Positions 17,371-28,293 of a stretch of DNA of 64,000 nt are shown in pieces. Under the pieces are notes generated by a model. That model was not told the DNA's origin and did no database searches. It saw only the letters and a program-made list of their open reading frames with translations. The first letter of the stretch is position 1, and each line of letters starts with the position of its first letter. A program made the position numbers and the translations under genes. This DNA is from Pontiella agarivorans. GTDB lineage: Bacteria > Verrucomicrobiota > Kiritimatiellia > Kiritimatiellales > Pontiellaceae. The stretch covers positions 186,001 through 250,000 of the forward strand of contig NZ_JARVCO010000002.1 of NCBI RefSeq assembly GCF_034531395.1, written 5' to 3'.

Positions 17371-18372
17371 TTAAGGGGAATCGGTGGTTTTTTTTCGGGC
17401 GATTAGGGCCTGTTCTTTTTGCTTCTGTTTCATGAGTCGACGCTGTTCCGCAAGTGTTTTGACTTTTCCTCCGATGTGCTCTTCACCACGTTCGCGGGCA
17501 AGGGCGATCTGGCGTTCGCGTTCCTGGAAGCGCGCTTTCCGCTCGGCGGAATAGCGGTCGTGGCAGTGGGGGCAGCTGACGCCTTTGACGTAAAGTTTGC
17601 TTTTTTTATCGTCTTCCGTGATAGGCATGCGGCAAGCGTGGCATTGGTCGTATTCACCTTTTTCAAGGTTATGCTTCACAGCAACCCGGTTGTCGAAAAC
17701 GAAGCATTCACCTTTCCACATGGAGTTCTCTTCGGGCACTTCTTCGAGGTATTTGAGGATGCCGCCTTTCAAGTGGTAGACATCGTCAAATCCAAGTTCT
17801 TTGAGGTAGGCCGTGGATTTTTCGCAGCGGATTCCGCCGGTGCAGAACATGGCCACCTTCCGATGTTTGGAAGGATCGAGGTTTTTTTTCACATATTCGG
17901 GAAATTCGCGGAAAGATTCCGTATTCGGATTTATCGCATTTTCGAAGGTTCCAATACTGATTTCATAGTCATTTCTCGTATCGATCAGCAGGGTTTCGGG
18001 GTCGCTGATCAGTTCGTTCCAGCTCTGAGGTTCTACGTAGGTTCCGACGCTTTTTCGCGGATCGATTCCCTCGATACCGAGGGTTACAATCTCTTTTTTG
18101 AGCCGGACTTTGGTGCGGTAGAAGGGGTTGGTTTCATCGCAGGATTCCTTGCAGTCAAGCGTTGCGAGCCGTTCGTCGGTCCTGAGGTAGGCCAGCAGCT
18201 CATCAATGGCCGCGCGTGTTCCGGCCACTGTACCGTTAATTCCTTCAGCCGCCAGCAGCAGGGTGCCGCGAATGTCGCGTTCGGTCATAAACTGCAGTAG
18301 CGGCTCGCGCAGCGATTCATAATTATTCAGCTCAACAAACTTATATAATGCACATACAACAATCGGTTTCAT
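17371..18372 (-). CDS. trhO: tRNA uridine 34 hydroxylase TrhO (YceA), rhodanese family
   Basis: A 333-aa protein with an N-terminal acylphosphatase-like region and a central rhodanese domain, whose active loop [10 protein letters not shown] carries the catalytic cysteine. A C-terminal cysteine/histidine cluster ([14 protein letters not shown]) probably binds zinc. TrhO hydroxylates U34 of certain tRNAs to 5-hydroxyuridine with O2. The length and the Cys-rich tail fit the long form. A palindrome variant with a TTCCG arm lies inside at 17858. An antisense frame of 293 codons is a shadow. Confidence 0.9.
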   Translation of the reverse strand: MKPIVVCALYKFVELNNYESLREPLLQFMTERDIRGTLLLAAEGINGTVAGTRAAIDELLAYLRTDERLATLDCKESCDETNPFYRTKVRLKKEIVTLGIEGIDPRKSVGTYVEPQSWNELISDPETLLIDTRNDYEISIGTFENAINPNTESFREFPEYVKKNLDPSKHRKVAMFCTGGIRCEKSTAYLKELGFDDVYHLKGGILKYLEEVPEENSMWKGECFVFDNRVAVKHNLEKGEYDQCHACRMPITEDDKKSKLYVKGVSCPHCHDRYSAERKARFQERERQIALARERGEEHIGGKVKTLAEQRRLMKQKQKEQALIARKKTTDSP

Positions 18373-18463
18373 GGCGCGCGCTTTTAATGACAGGGTTACA
18401 GAATTTCAATTCACAATAGGGGAAAATAAGCAATGAAGTATTCGGCTGTCGGAAGCGGGCGGT

Positions 18464-18769
18464 TTAAAAAACCGTAGAATGAATGAAGAACATCACGGCG
18501 AGGGCAAGGTAAAGGCCGCCGGCGCAGGTCATCGGAATCCAGACGAGGATGCGGTGTTTGAAGTGAATCTTCATGCTGCGTTCAGCAAACCAGGTAAGCG
18601 CAAAACCGACGGGATAAAGGAAAATGTAGGGCACGATTAGAAATCCTTTGATTTCTTCCAGTGACTGGAATCCGCCGTAGATTAACAGAATGCGGTGAAT
18701 AACGATTATGATTGCCCAGCTCACAAATAATCCAGATGCCGCGATGTAGGTTTTTCCATATGGACTCAT
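18464..18769 (-). CDS. Small integral membrane protein, unknown function
   Basis: A 101-aa hydrophobic protein with about three membrane segments (roughly residues 10-30, 43-62 and 74-97). I do not recognise a family. An AAGAGA sequence lies about 10 bases before the start. It is between trhO and the DUF975-like gene. A palindrome copy inside is read as F-Q-S-L-E. Confidence 0.6.
   Translation of the reverse strand: MSPYGKTYIAASGLFVSWAIIIVIHRILLIYGGFQSLEEIKGFLIVPYIFLYPVGFALTWFAERSMKIHFKHRILVWIPMTCAGGLYLALAVMFFIHSTVF
18656..18670. repeat. Dispersed palindrome copy 9 (TTCCAGTGACTGGAA)
   Basis: The arms are exact. It lies within the small membrane-protein gene, read on the - strand as F-Q-S-L-E. 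Confidence 0.75.
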
Positions 18770-18862
18770 GGTTAGGTCTCTTTGCTGTTTTTTTTAAGCT
18801 ATCGGGAGTGGCGCATTAGCGCACGTTCTTTTTTGGATTCACTGTAACAGCGGATGGTTGCG

Positions 18863-18988
18863 GAGGAATCAAATGATTCCGCAGGGGCCGTCGGACGGCG
18901 AATGATGTGCCGTTCCGCACGGAACGGCTGTGGGTATTCTGCTGCGGAAATGGAATAAAGTATTTTCAGTCTGCCGGAAGTCAGACTG
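18863..18988 (+). promoter_or_regulatory. Structured leader with three hairpins before the DUF975-like gene
   Basis: Three inverted repeats lie in a row in the 300-bp gap. GGAATC/GATTCC is near 18870. A perfect GCCGTTCC/GGAACGGC stem spans 18909-18928 with loop GCAC. CAGTCTG/CAGACTG spans 18967-18988. None has a T-run, so they are not terminators. They could form a leader RNA structure or be protein sites. Confidence 0.35.
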
Positions 18989-19074
18989 AGGTGCCGCCGT
19001 TACTGTTTGTTTTTCTTGGTTTGGCACGCTGTTTTGGGCAATATGCGCCGTCTTACAATTTTCAAGGGGAAAAC

Positions 19075-20987
<1,913 letters not shown>

Positions 20988-21335
20988 ATGAATCTATTAC
21001 CCCTTACCATCGCGCAGGCTGAGGCGGCTCCGGCGACTGGCGGGTCACCGCTGCAGTTTCCGATCATGATGGTTATTCTGTTCGCGATCATGTATTTCAT
21101 GATGATCCGTCCGCAGAAGCGCCGCGAAAAGGAACGTAAGGAAATGATCAATTCGGTGAAGAGCGGCGCACGCGTCCTGCTCACGAGTGGAATCATCGGT
21201 GAAGTGATCAACGTGAAAGAGAATACGCTGATTATTAAAATTTCGGATAACACCAAAGTTGAGTGTGTTCGCGCAGCCATTTCCCAGATTCTGGAAAAAG
21301 GTGAAACACCGGCCGAAATCGAAGCAACGAAGTAA
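20988..21335 (+). CDS. yajC: Preprotein translocase subunit YajC
   Basis: A 115-aa protein with one N-terminal membrane segment (about residues 20-40, IMMVILFAIMYFMMIRP) and a basic cytoplasmic domain with the family stretch VLLTSGIIGEV. YajC joins SecDF and YidC at the SecYEG channel. It lies between tgt and secDF. Confidence 0.94.
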   Translation: MNLLPLTIAQAEAAPATGGSPLQFPIMMVILFAIMYFMMIRPQKRREKERKEMINSVKSGARVLLTSGIIGEVINVKENTLIIKISDNTKVECVRAAISQILEKGETPAEIEATK

Positions 21336-21349
21336 GAAAGGTTTCTGAG

Positions 21350-23797
21350 ATGGACAAAAATAAACTCTGGAAATGGATTACGCTCTTTGCATTGACCGGA
21401 ATGTCGGTCTGGATGGTGGCGGATTTGGGAGTGACCTGGGGATTGGACCTGCAGGGCGGCTCCAGTTTTACGATTCAGGTTGATGAAGCGGACGTGCGTC
21501 AGAAACTGGTGGAAGGCGATGAAACCGTCTCTTCAGTTGATGCGCTCAAGGTGGCTGACGTAAAGAAAAAGGTTCAGGAAACCCAGCAGATTGCGGTGGA
21601 AATTATCCGTAACCGTATTGATGGCCTGGGCACTGCCGAGCCGGAAATTTATCCGCAGGGGAACGATCGGATTGTGGTCCGGCTTCCCGGTGTTGATCCG
21701 GAAACCCGTGCGGATGCAAAAGCACAGATTTCGCGCGATGCCGTGCTGAGTTTCAAGCTGGTACACAACGACAGTGCACAGTGGGTTGCGGAAGTTTTCG
21801 GCGCAGGCCAGATGCCGCCCGGCTTTAAGATGGGCGGACAGGATGGTGCCGGTATCTTTCTGGTGCGTGACCGTGAAGCCATGGCCGATGAAGAGCTTGA
21901 TCGCGCATTCTTTAAGCGTTTGCGTCGGTTCGGTGACAAACCGGCTGACTTCATGCTGATGGAGGATCGGCATAAGGATAATTCCAAAATTTACCGCCCG
22001 GAATTCATCGAGCGCCGCCGCCAAATGGGGGGTGACCGAGTGCAGAATGCATCGGTTATGCCGGATCCGATGACCGGACTGCCGACTATCTCGCTTGAGT
22101 TTGATGCTGAAGGCCGTAATGAGTTCGGTCGCGTAACGGAGGAGAATGTGAACCGCCGTCTTGCGGTGATTCTCGATGATAAGCTCTACTCTGCGCCGAA
22201 TATCAATGAAGCGATTTATGGCAATGCGTCCATTTCCGGAAGTTTCAGTAATGCCGAGGCCCGTAAACTGGCCAATGTGCTGAAAGCCGGTGCTTTGCCG
22301 GGCCGGGTGAAAATTGTTGAAGAACGCACGGTTGCGCCGACACTGGGGCACGATTCAATCAGCAGCGGGATCAAGGCGATCGTGATAGGCGGTGTTGCCG
22401 TGCTCCTCTTTATGGGAATCTACTATCTGATTCCGGGCATGATTGCGAACTTCTCGCTGATCTTTGTGCTGTTGCTGCTGCCCATCGGCATGGTGGTTTC
22501 GTCCGGATTTCTCGGAGCGGCCACGGGATCGTTGCAGGGTGGAGGAATCAGCCTGCCGACTCTGACACTTTACGGTATTGCCGGTATTGTTTTGACCGTG
22601 GGTATGGCGGTGGATGCCAATGTGCTTACTTTTGAGCGTATGCGTGAAGAATGGGCCGTCGGGAAGTCCGTTTCCGGAGCGATCAACGCCGGTTACAATA
22701 AAGCCTTCAGCACCATTCTGGATGCGAATATCACGACGTTGCTTACTGCCATTATTCTGTTCTGGCAGGGTTCCGGGCCGATTCGCGGTTTTGCGGTGAC
22801 ACTGAGTGCCGGTATTATTGTTTCGATGTTTATCGTGCTGGTTATTACGCGGCTCGGTTTCAATACGCTGGCGGATAACGGCATGCTGAAGAGCATCAAG
22901 ATGCTGTCTATTCCGGGATTGAAGAATGCAAACTTCAATTTCCTGGGCAGTCGGAAAATTGCCGGAGTGATTTCATTGCTGATTATTATCGGTTCCTGGG
23001 GTGTTTTCTTTAAGAAAGGCGATGCCAACTTTGGTGTGGATTTCAAAGGCGGTTCTGTGATCACCTTTGAATTCGATCAGAAGCAGGATATCGAAGTGGT
23101 TCGTGCCGCACTGGGTGAGGCCGGATTCCCGACCGCAGGTATTGCTTATCAGTCCGATGTTTCGGGGGGAGAAGTGCTGGAGTTGAAAATCAGTGATTCC
23201 GGAGAGGATGCGGAGCCGGCGCTTCAGGCGATTAAAGCGCTCGACGGGGGATATGTTGACGTCAAAAACGACAGCGTCGGTTCCCAGATCGGTTCTGAAC
23301 TGAAGCGAAAAGGATTGCTGGCCATTATCTGGTCGCTGGTCGGTATTATTATTTATATTTCGATTCGCTTCGAATTTGCTTTTGCCTGCGGCGCAATTAC
23401 CGCGTTGGCGCATGACGTGTTGATTACGGTTGGTATCTTCTGCGCGCTGGGCAATGAGCTCAGCATGCCGATTATTGCGGCCCTGCTGACGATCGTCGGT
23501 TATTCGGTGAACGATACCATTGTTGTGTTCGACCGTATTCGTGAGGATCTGAAACTGGAGAAAGGTAAATCCTATCAGGAAATCGCCAACCTCTCGATCA
23601 ACCAGACGCTCAGCCGTACATTGCTGACCTCAGTTACCACATTGCTTACCGTCATCATGCTGCTGTTTTTCGGCGGCGGTGCGGTGCAGGATTTTGCACT
23701 GGCACTGACGATCGGTATTCTGGTGGGCACGTATTCTTCGGTCTTTGTGGCCACACCGGTGGTGCTGCTTTGGCACAAGGAGAAAAAGGTTCAGTAG
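21350..23797 (+). CDS. secDF: Fused SecD-SecF protein-export subunit
   Basis: At 815 aa this is one chain holding both subunits. The SecD half opens with GLDLQGGSSF, has a large periplasmic domain (about residues 40-330) and six membrane segments. The SecF half begins near residue 520, with GVDFKGGSVI and its own six-segment unit. SecDF uses the proton or sodium gradient to pull translocated proteins across the membrane. The fusion is known in other phyla and is not a frame error, because the reading frame is clean. A terminator follows. Confidence 0.95.
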   Translation: MDKNKLWKWITLFALTGMSVWMVADLGVTWGLDLQGGSSFTIQVDEADVRQKLVEGDETVSSVDALKVADVKKKVQETQQIAVEIIRNRIDGLGTAEPEIYPQGNDRIVVRLPGVDPETRADAKAQISRDAVLSFKLVHNDSAQWVAEVFGAGQMPPGFKMGGQDGAGIFLVRDREAMADEELDRAFFKRLRRFGDKPADFMLMEDRHKDNSKIYRPEFIERRRQMGGDRVQNASVMPDPMTGLPTISLEFDAEGRNEFGRVTEENVNRRLAVILDDKLYSAPNINEAIYGNASISGSFSNAEARKLANVLKAGALPGRVKIVEERTVAPTLGHDSISSGIKAIVIGGVAVLLFMGIYYLIPGMIANFSLIFVLLLLPIGMVVSSGFLGAATGSLQGGGISLPTLTLYGIAGIVLTVGMAVDANVLTFERMREEWAVGKSVSGAINAGYNKAFSTILDANITTLLTAIILFWQGSGPIRGFAVTLSAGIIVSMFIVLVITRLGFNTLADNGMLKSIKMLSIPGLKNANFNFLGSRKIAGVISLLIIIGSWGVFFKKGDANFGVDFKGGSVITFEFDQKQDIEVVRAALGEAGFPTAGIAYQSDVSGGEVLELKISDSGEDAEPALQAIKALDGGYVDVKNDSVGSQIGSELKRKGLLAIIWSLVGIIIYISIRFEFAFACGAITALAHDVLITVGIFCALGNELSMPIIAALLTIVGYSVNDTIVVFDRIREDLKLEKGKSYQEIANLSINQTLSRTLLTSVTTLLTVIMLLFFGGGAVQDFALALTIGILVGTYSSVFVATPVVLLWHKEKKVQ

Positions 23798-23826
23798 ACT
23801 TCGCATACTGAATTGTTCTATCTTCA

Positions 23827-23856
23827 GGGCGTTCCAATGATTGGAACGCCCTTTTT
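23827..23856 (+). terminator. Terminator of tgt-yajC-secDF built on the dispersed palindrome
   Basis: The 12-bp stem 23827-23838 with 23840-23851 would need a one-base centre, so in RNA the innermost pairs open. It is followed by five T. Its inner 15 bp are exactly the dispersed palindrome (copy 10), extended on each side by GGGCG/CGCCC. Confidence 0.8.
23832..23846. repeat. Dispersed palindrome copy 10 (TTCCAATGATTGGAA)
   Basis: Arms are exact, and the central base is the only unpaired one, so 14 of 15 bases are symmetric. It forms the upper part of the secDF terminator. Confidence 0.85.
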
Positions 23857-23896
23857 AATTATGTCGTTCAGAAAACACAGTTTGCCGTTTCCGATT

Positions 23897-25114
23897 ATGA
23901 ACTTTCTGCTTCAGCGGGTGGTGCTTCAGGACCTTCCGGCTGAGAGTCATGAGAACCGCACACGGCTCGGTATGCTGGCTGGGTGGGTCAGCGTGGTAAT
24001 CAGTATTTTCATGGGGAGCGGTAAGTTGTTGCTGGGCATGGCTTCGGGGTCGGTCTCGATGCTGGCGGATGCCACGAATAATTTTACCGATGCCGGAAGT
24101 TCATTGGTCATCGCTTTAGGCTTTCAGTGGTCGAGAAAACCGCGTGATGAAGCTCACCCTTTCGGTCACGGGCGCATTGAAGCGGTGGCGACACTGGTTT
24201 TGTCCCTTGCTCTGGTTCTAGTGGGTGCTGAAGTTGGGCGGACCGGATTTTCGCGTCTGATTAATCCGCAGCCGGTCGAAGCTCCGCTGTGGGTGCTGGT
24301 CATGGTCGGAGTGACCGTTGCGGTTAAGGCCTGGATGGCGGTTTTCGCGCGTCAGCTGGCCCGACTTACAAAATCAAAAGTGCTGGAGGCTGATGCCTGG
24401 AACCATGCGTTCGATATTGTCTGCACGCTTATGGTGTTGGGGGCCTTGCTCTGCTCCAGATACGGGTGGGGTGCCGTTGATGGATGGACCGCGATCGGAG
24501 TGGCGGCGTTTATCCTCTATACGGGTATTTCTTTTGCAAGAGAGGCCATTGATATTCTTCTGGGCAAACGGCCGGATCCGGAAACTGTCCGCGAAATTCA
24601 CGATGTGGTTCTCGAAGTGGATGGGGTGATGGGGGTTCATGAAATCATGGTGCATCATTATGGTGATGTGAAGATGGTATCGTTTCATGTGGAAGTGGAT
24701 GCCCGAATGAGTCTGGTGGACGCTCATTTAATCTCTGAAGATGCTGAGGCAACTGTGGAGAAAACGTTTAACTGGCGGGCGCTGGCTCATTTGGATCCGG
24801 TTGATCGGTCGCATCCGTTTTTCGATGTGCTCAGTCGCTGTGTACATGAGTATCTTGAGCAGGAGGATTGTCTGGTGGATGCACATGATCTGCGGGCGGA
24901 AGGAGAACATGCCCCCTTTAATGTTTCATTCGACCTGGTTACGGATATGGAAACATCCCGTGCTGAATATGATGGAATTTATGAGCGGGCGCTTCAATGG
25001 TTGGAAAGGCGTATTGGCGGACAGGTGAGCGGGGTTGAAATCGGGATTGAAGCCGCCGTGGAGAGTGCCCCGATGGCCCGCAGAGAATTCCAGCTTCCAA
25101 GTTCCGGAAAATGA
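23897..25114 (+). CDS. Cation diffusion facilitator family transporter
   Basis: A 405-aa CDF transporter exporting a divalent metal (Zn2+, Fe2+, Mn2+ or similar) in exchange for protons. The membrane half shows the metal-site aspartates (LADATNNFTDAGS) and HPFGHGRIE. The C-terminal cytoplasmic half begins at about residue 210 and is longer than usual, with a possible second metal-binding region. ATG 23897 (MNFLLQR) matches where family members start; ATG 23861 is an alternative, and neither has a clear ribosome-binding site. Confidence 0.88.
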   Translation: MNFLLQRVVLQDLPAESHENRTRLGMLAGWVSVVISIFMGSGKLLLGMASGSVSMLADATNNFTDAGSSLVIALGFQWSRKPRDEAHPFGHGRIEAVATLVLSLALVLVGAEVGRTGFSRLINPQPVEAPLWVLVMVGVTVAVKAWMAVFARQLARLTKSKVLEADAWNHAFDIVCTLMVLGALLCSRYGWGAVDGWTAIGVAAFILYTGISFAREAIDILLGKRPDPETVREIHDVVLEVDGVMGVHEIMVHHYGDVKMVSFHVEVDARMSLVDAHLISEDAEATVEKTFNWRALAHLDPVDRSHPFFDVLSRCVHEYLEQEDCLVDAHDLRAEGEHAPFNVSFDLVTDMETSRAEYDGIYERALQWLERRIGGQVSGVEIGIEAAVESAPMARREFQLPSSGK

Positions 25115-25126
25115 TCCATTGCGTAT

Positions 25127-25154
25127 TTGCCACGACCTGTATTGCTGTTATTAT
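25127..25154 (+). promoter_or_regulatory. Candidate promoter of the Hpt/SpoIIE/polysaccharide locus
   Basis: TTGCCA (25127-25132) and TATTAT (25149-25154) are spaced 16 bp, each matching 5 of 6 consensus bases, and lie 41 bp before the Hpt start codon. Confidence 0.4.
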
Positions 25155-25194
25155 TTCAGCCACTTTCACAATTCGATTATAAGCGGAGAAAAAC

Positions 25195-25554
25195 ATGGCG
25201 CAGATACAGGGAAATACAACCTGGGTAAAAGAATTGATTCCTGAGCTCGAAGCACGAAAAAGCCAGTTTGTTGTCGATACCGATGAAGTGGATGATGAGC
25301 TGATTGAGGTTTTTGTGGATGAGCTTCACCGTTTGTCTGGAGAGTTGCAGGAAGGGCTCGATCAAAAAAATACCGAGATGGTCCGCATGGCTGCTCATTC
25401 TATTAAAGGCATGGGGGGGACGATCGGTCTTCCCGAAATTTCCGTGCTGGGCCTCGAAATTGAAAACTGTGCAAAAGAAGACCGGCTTTCAGATGCCCGG
25501 CGGTTGGTCTCGGCGCTCGCAGACTGGATGAAAAATCTGGTTAATGCCGAATGA
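25195..25554 (+). CDS. Histidine phosphotransfer (Hpt) protein
   Basis: A 119-aa single-domain Hpt protein. The phospho-accepting histidine is H68 in AAHSIKGMGG (the H-x-x-K-G motif). It carries phosphate between a histidine kinase and a receiver domain, here most simply the receiver of the next gene, with which it shares an ATGA overlap. No histidine kinase is encoded nearby, so an orphan kinase elsewhere must feed it. AGCGGAG precedes the ATG. Confidence 0.88.
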   Translation: MAQIQGNTTWVKELIPELEARKSQFVVDTDEVDDELIEVFVDELHRLSGELQEGLDQKNTEMVRMAAHSIKGMGGTIGLPEISVLGLEIENCAKEDRLSDARRLVSALADWMKNLVNAE

Positions 25555-27191
25555 TTTCCGTATCCAAGGATAATATGCAGGATCTCCCTACCTCCAGGCT
25601 GGCTCAACAGTTGTCGGGCCGTGTGCTTGTGGTGGACGATGAATTGCCAAACCGGCTCTATCTTCGAAAACTGTTGGAAGCCAGAGGGTGTGAGGTTTCT
25701 GATGCTGTTGACGGCCTGACTGCGTGTGACATTGCGGTCCGTCAGGCCCCGGACCTTATTCTGGTCGATGTAATTATGCCGGGGATGAATGGTTTTGAGC
25801 TTTGTGATTTGCTGCGCAAGGAGCCGCGTACATCGCATATACCGGTGATCATGGTGACGGCGAAATCGAAAATTGAAGACATCGAAACCGGTTTTGAACT
25901 CGGTGCGATGGATTACATTCGTAAACCGTTTAATCCCCGTGAGTTGGTGTTGCGGGTCGGCAATGCGCTGGCGTTGAAAAAAAGTAATGATGAAATCACC
26001 ATCTGGAATAAACGTGTTTCGCGTGATCTTTCATTGGCCGGGGCCATTCAGCGGTCGCTCTTTTCCGATATTCCTCATTTTTCACATCGTTTTGAAGTCC
26101 GCATTGCCTATGAACCCTGCATGGACGTGGGGGGCGATGCATTTGATATCATTTCACTGCCGAATGGAAAGCATGCGGTCTATGTGGCTGATGTGTCCGG
26201 TCATGGGGTTGCGCCGGCGATGATTTCATCGTTGTTGAAAGCGACGGCCAGCGAAATGATTCATCGGTATGCTGACCGGGGTCCGGCAGCAGTCTGCAAT
26301 GCGCTGAATATGATGTTCCGTCGGCGGATTGATAATCCCTCCTATTTTGCAACCTTGTTTATGGCCATTCATGATGCGGAAACGCTGGAGTGGCGGTGTA
26401 TGAACTGCGGTCATCCTAACCCGGTGCTGATCCGCGACGGCGAATACGTCAGCCTCGGCCGTGAAGGTGAGGGCGGAGGTGCTCCCGTAGGGTTTCCATT
26501 TGGTCCGGAACGTCCGTATACGGAAGAGGATGAGGTTGTTATTCAGGATGAGGGGAATTCTTTTCTCCTTCTTTACACCGATGGTCTCATGGAAGCGCGC
26601 CATCGCGAAAGTGGAGAAGAATGCGGCGATTTCATGAAGAAAACCTATCAGAAGGTGGTCTCTCAGCCGGAGCATCCCAATAAGGCGGTGCGACTGCTGC
26701 GCGAGCTGGAGGGGTTTGATTTTGATATTGCGGCCGACGATTGCACGGCCATATCGATTCACATGCTTGATCCCCGGCGCATTGTGCTTGAACAAACTGT
26801 TCCGAGGAATATTTATCTGGTTTCCGAAGTTGCCCGCCAATCCGAAGCCGCCGTGACCGCGGTCGGGATCTCAGCGAACACCGCGGCCATGCTGCGGCTG
26901 CTGGTGATGGAGCTGGGAGCGAACCTCGTGGACCACAGCGGGTTGGGGGAGGAGGATTCTTTCTGGCTGCAGATTCGCGTCGATGGAAAAACCTGTCAGC
27001 TCGTATTGCGCGACGAAGGCGCGGAATGGGATCTGGAGGAAGCACTGAATCGGGAGCTCGATGATTCCTACATGGGCGAGCGGGGGCGCGGACTGGCCAT
27101 AACCAACACCATTACCGACCGGATTGAACGGTATCGCATTCAGACGCAGAATCTGACCTATTGCACCATTGTGGACGAGGAACGGGATTAA
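25551..27191 (+). CDS. Receiver - SpoIIE phosphatase - HATPase regulator
   Basis: A 546-aa protein with three domains. A receiver (about residues 23-140) has phospho-acceptor D73 and acidic D29/D30. A PP2C/SpoIIE phosphatase (about 165-390) has DVGGDAFD and VADVSGHG metal motifs. A C-terminal RsbW-type HATPase (about 415-540) has an N-box ending in E454-x-x-x-N458 and GRGLAI as the G-box. It therefore holds opposing phosphatase and potential kinase activities under phosphorelay control, presumably acting on the STAS protein encoded two genes later. A second start, ATG 25575, has a better ribosome-binding site. Confidence 0.9.
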   Translation: MISVSKDNMQDLPTSRLAQQLSGRVLVVDDELPNRLYLRKLLEARGCEVSDAVDGLTACDIAVRQAPDLILVDVIMPGMNGFELCDLLRKEPRTSHIPVIMVTAKSKIEDIETGFELGAMDYIRKPFNPRELVLRVGNALALKKSNDEITIWNKRVSRDLSLAGAIQRSLFSDIPHFSHRFEVRIAYEPCMDVGGDAFDIISLPNGKHAVYVADVSGHGVAPAMISSLLKATASEMIHRYADRGPAAVCNALNMMFRRRIDNPSYFATLFMAIHDAETLEWRCMNCGHPNPVLIRDGEYVSLGREGEGGGAPVGFPFGPERPYTEEDEVVIQDEGNSFLLLYTDGLMEARHRESGEECGDFMKKTYQKVVSQPEHPNKAVRLLRELEGFDFDIAADDCTAISIHMLDPRRIVLEQTVPRNIYLVSEVARQSEAAVTAVGISANTAAMLRLLVMELGANLVDHSGLGEEDSFWLQIRVDGKTCQLVLRDEGAEWDLEEALNRELDDSYMGERGRGLAITNTITDRIERYRIQTQNLTYCTIVDEERD

Positions 27192-27925
27192 TGGAGCGTC
27201 CCGTATACAGAGCCCGTCGGGAGCTGTTTGACCGGATGGATATTCCGATCACCAAAGCCGATGCACATATTCTCAAGTTTAAACAGCGTTCACGTCTGCT
27301 GGTCTGGGAGGGGATGCTGCGCAGTCTGTTGGTGGTAAAACGGGCGGTGGATATTCTGGGAAGTATTGTGGCAATTCTTGTTCTGATGCCCGTGTTTTTT
27401 CTGGTGTCGCTCTGTATCCTGGTGGAGGACGGTTTTCCGGTGATCTACATGCAGAAACGTGTAGGATTAAACGGCCGCGAATTCCGGTTCTATAAATTCC
27501 GAACCATGGTTCGGAACGCTGATGAACTGCGCCAAGAACTTGAAAATCAGAATGAATCGGGCAATAGCGTTACATTCAAAATGAAGAACGATCCGCGCAT
27601 TCTGAAGGGCGGTCGCTTTCTCCGCCGTTCGAGCTTGGATGAAATTCCGCAGTTTTTCAATGTGCTCATCGGGGACCTTTCATTGGTCGGCCCCCGGCCG
27701 CCGTTACCGGAGGAAGTGCGCAAATACACACTGGCGGAACGCAAGCGTTTGCACGTAAAGCCAGGGCTGACGTGCCTTTGGCAGATCGGCGGCCGAGCGG
27801 ATGTTCCGTTTAACGAACAGGTCGGCCTGGATATGCAGTATATCCAGAGCCAGAGCTTATTTAAAGATGTCATAATCATGTTGAAAACCATCCCCGCTGT
27901 ATTATTCGGTCGAGGGGCATATTAG
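27191..27925 (+). CDS. Polyprenyl-phosphate sugar-1-phosphate transferase
   Basis: A 244-aa bacterial sugar transferase (WcaJ/PglC type) that begins a surface polysaccharide by moving a sugar phosphate from a nucleotide sugar to undecaprenyl phosphate. One membrane hairpin lies at about residues 55-77. Motifs YKFRTM, the catalytic SSLDEIPQF and DLSLVGPRPP are present. It is the short monotopic form without the N-terminal multi-pass domain of WbaP. The start overlaps the previous stop (TAATG), tying it to the regulator. Confidence 0.9.
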   Translation: MERPVYRARRELFDRMDIPITKADAHILKFKQRSRLLVWEGMLRSLLVVKRAVDILGSIVAILVLMPVFFLVSLCILVEDGFPVIYMQKRVGLNGREFRFYKFRTMVRNADELRQELENQNESGNSVTFKMKNDPRILKGGRFLRRSSLDEIPQFFNVLIGDLSLVGPRPPLPEEVRKYTLAERKRLHVKPGLTCLWQIGGRADVPFNEQVGLDMQYIQSQSLFKDVIIMLKTIPAVLFGRGAY

Positions 27926-27940
27926 GGAGGTACTTGCGTT

Positions 27941-28282
27941 ATGTTGGTGAATTGCGAGAAGCAGGATGGAATTGGGGTTATACAGGTCAGTAAAGCGCTT
28001 ACGGCGGCAACGGTGGATGCTTTCCGCGATCAGTTTAATCACTGGTCCATGGCGGAGACGGAAGTGAAGAATTATGTGATTGATCTGGCGGAAGTGGATT
28101 TTATGGATTCCGCCGGACTGGGTACGCTGATTGCGGTGCTGAAGCGGATCACGGAGCAGGGAGGCGATATGAAGATTGCCAATCTGCAGAAGAAACCACG
28201 GATGGTCTTTGAGATTACACGGGCATACAAGGTGTTTGAGATCTATGAATCCGTGGAAGATGCCATTAAAGGTTTTGAATAG
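27941..28282 (+). CDS. STAS-domain anti-sigma factor antagonist
   Basis: A 113-aa SpoIIAA/RsbV-type protein. The phosphorylatable serine is S57 in DFMDSAGLGT. In partner switching such proteins bind an HATPase kinase when dephosphorylated; SpoIIE-type phosphatases remove the phosphate. Both activities sit in the protein encoded at 25551-27191. GGGAGGT lies 12 bases before the ATG. It is flanked by two polysaccharide genes, which suggests that exopolysaccharide output is its target. Confidence 0.9.
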   Translation: MLVNCEKQDGIGVIQVSKALTAATVDAFRDQFNHWSMAETEVKNYVIDLAEVDFMDSAGLGTLIAVLKRITEQGGDMKIANLQKKPRMVFEITRAYKVFEIYESVEDAIKGFE

Positions 28283-28293
28283 AGTGCTGGTCG

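Noticed and set aside
17419-18300. 293-codon frame antisense to trhO
   Set aside because: Phe-rich product typical of antisense reading; trhO has clear motifs.
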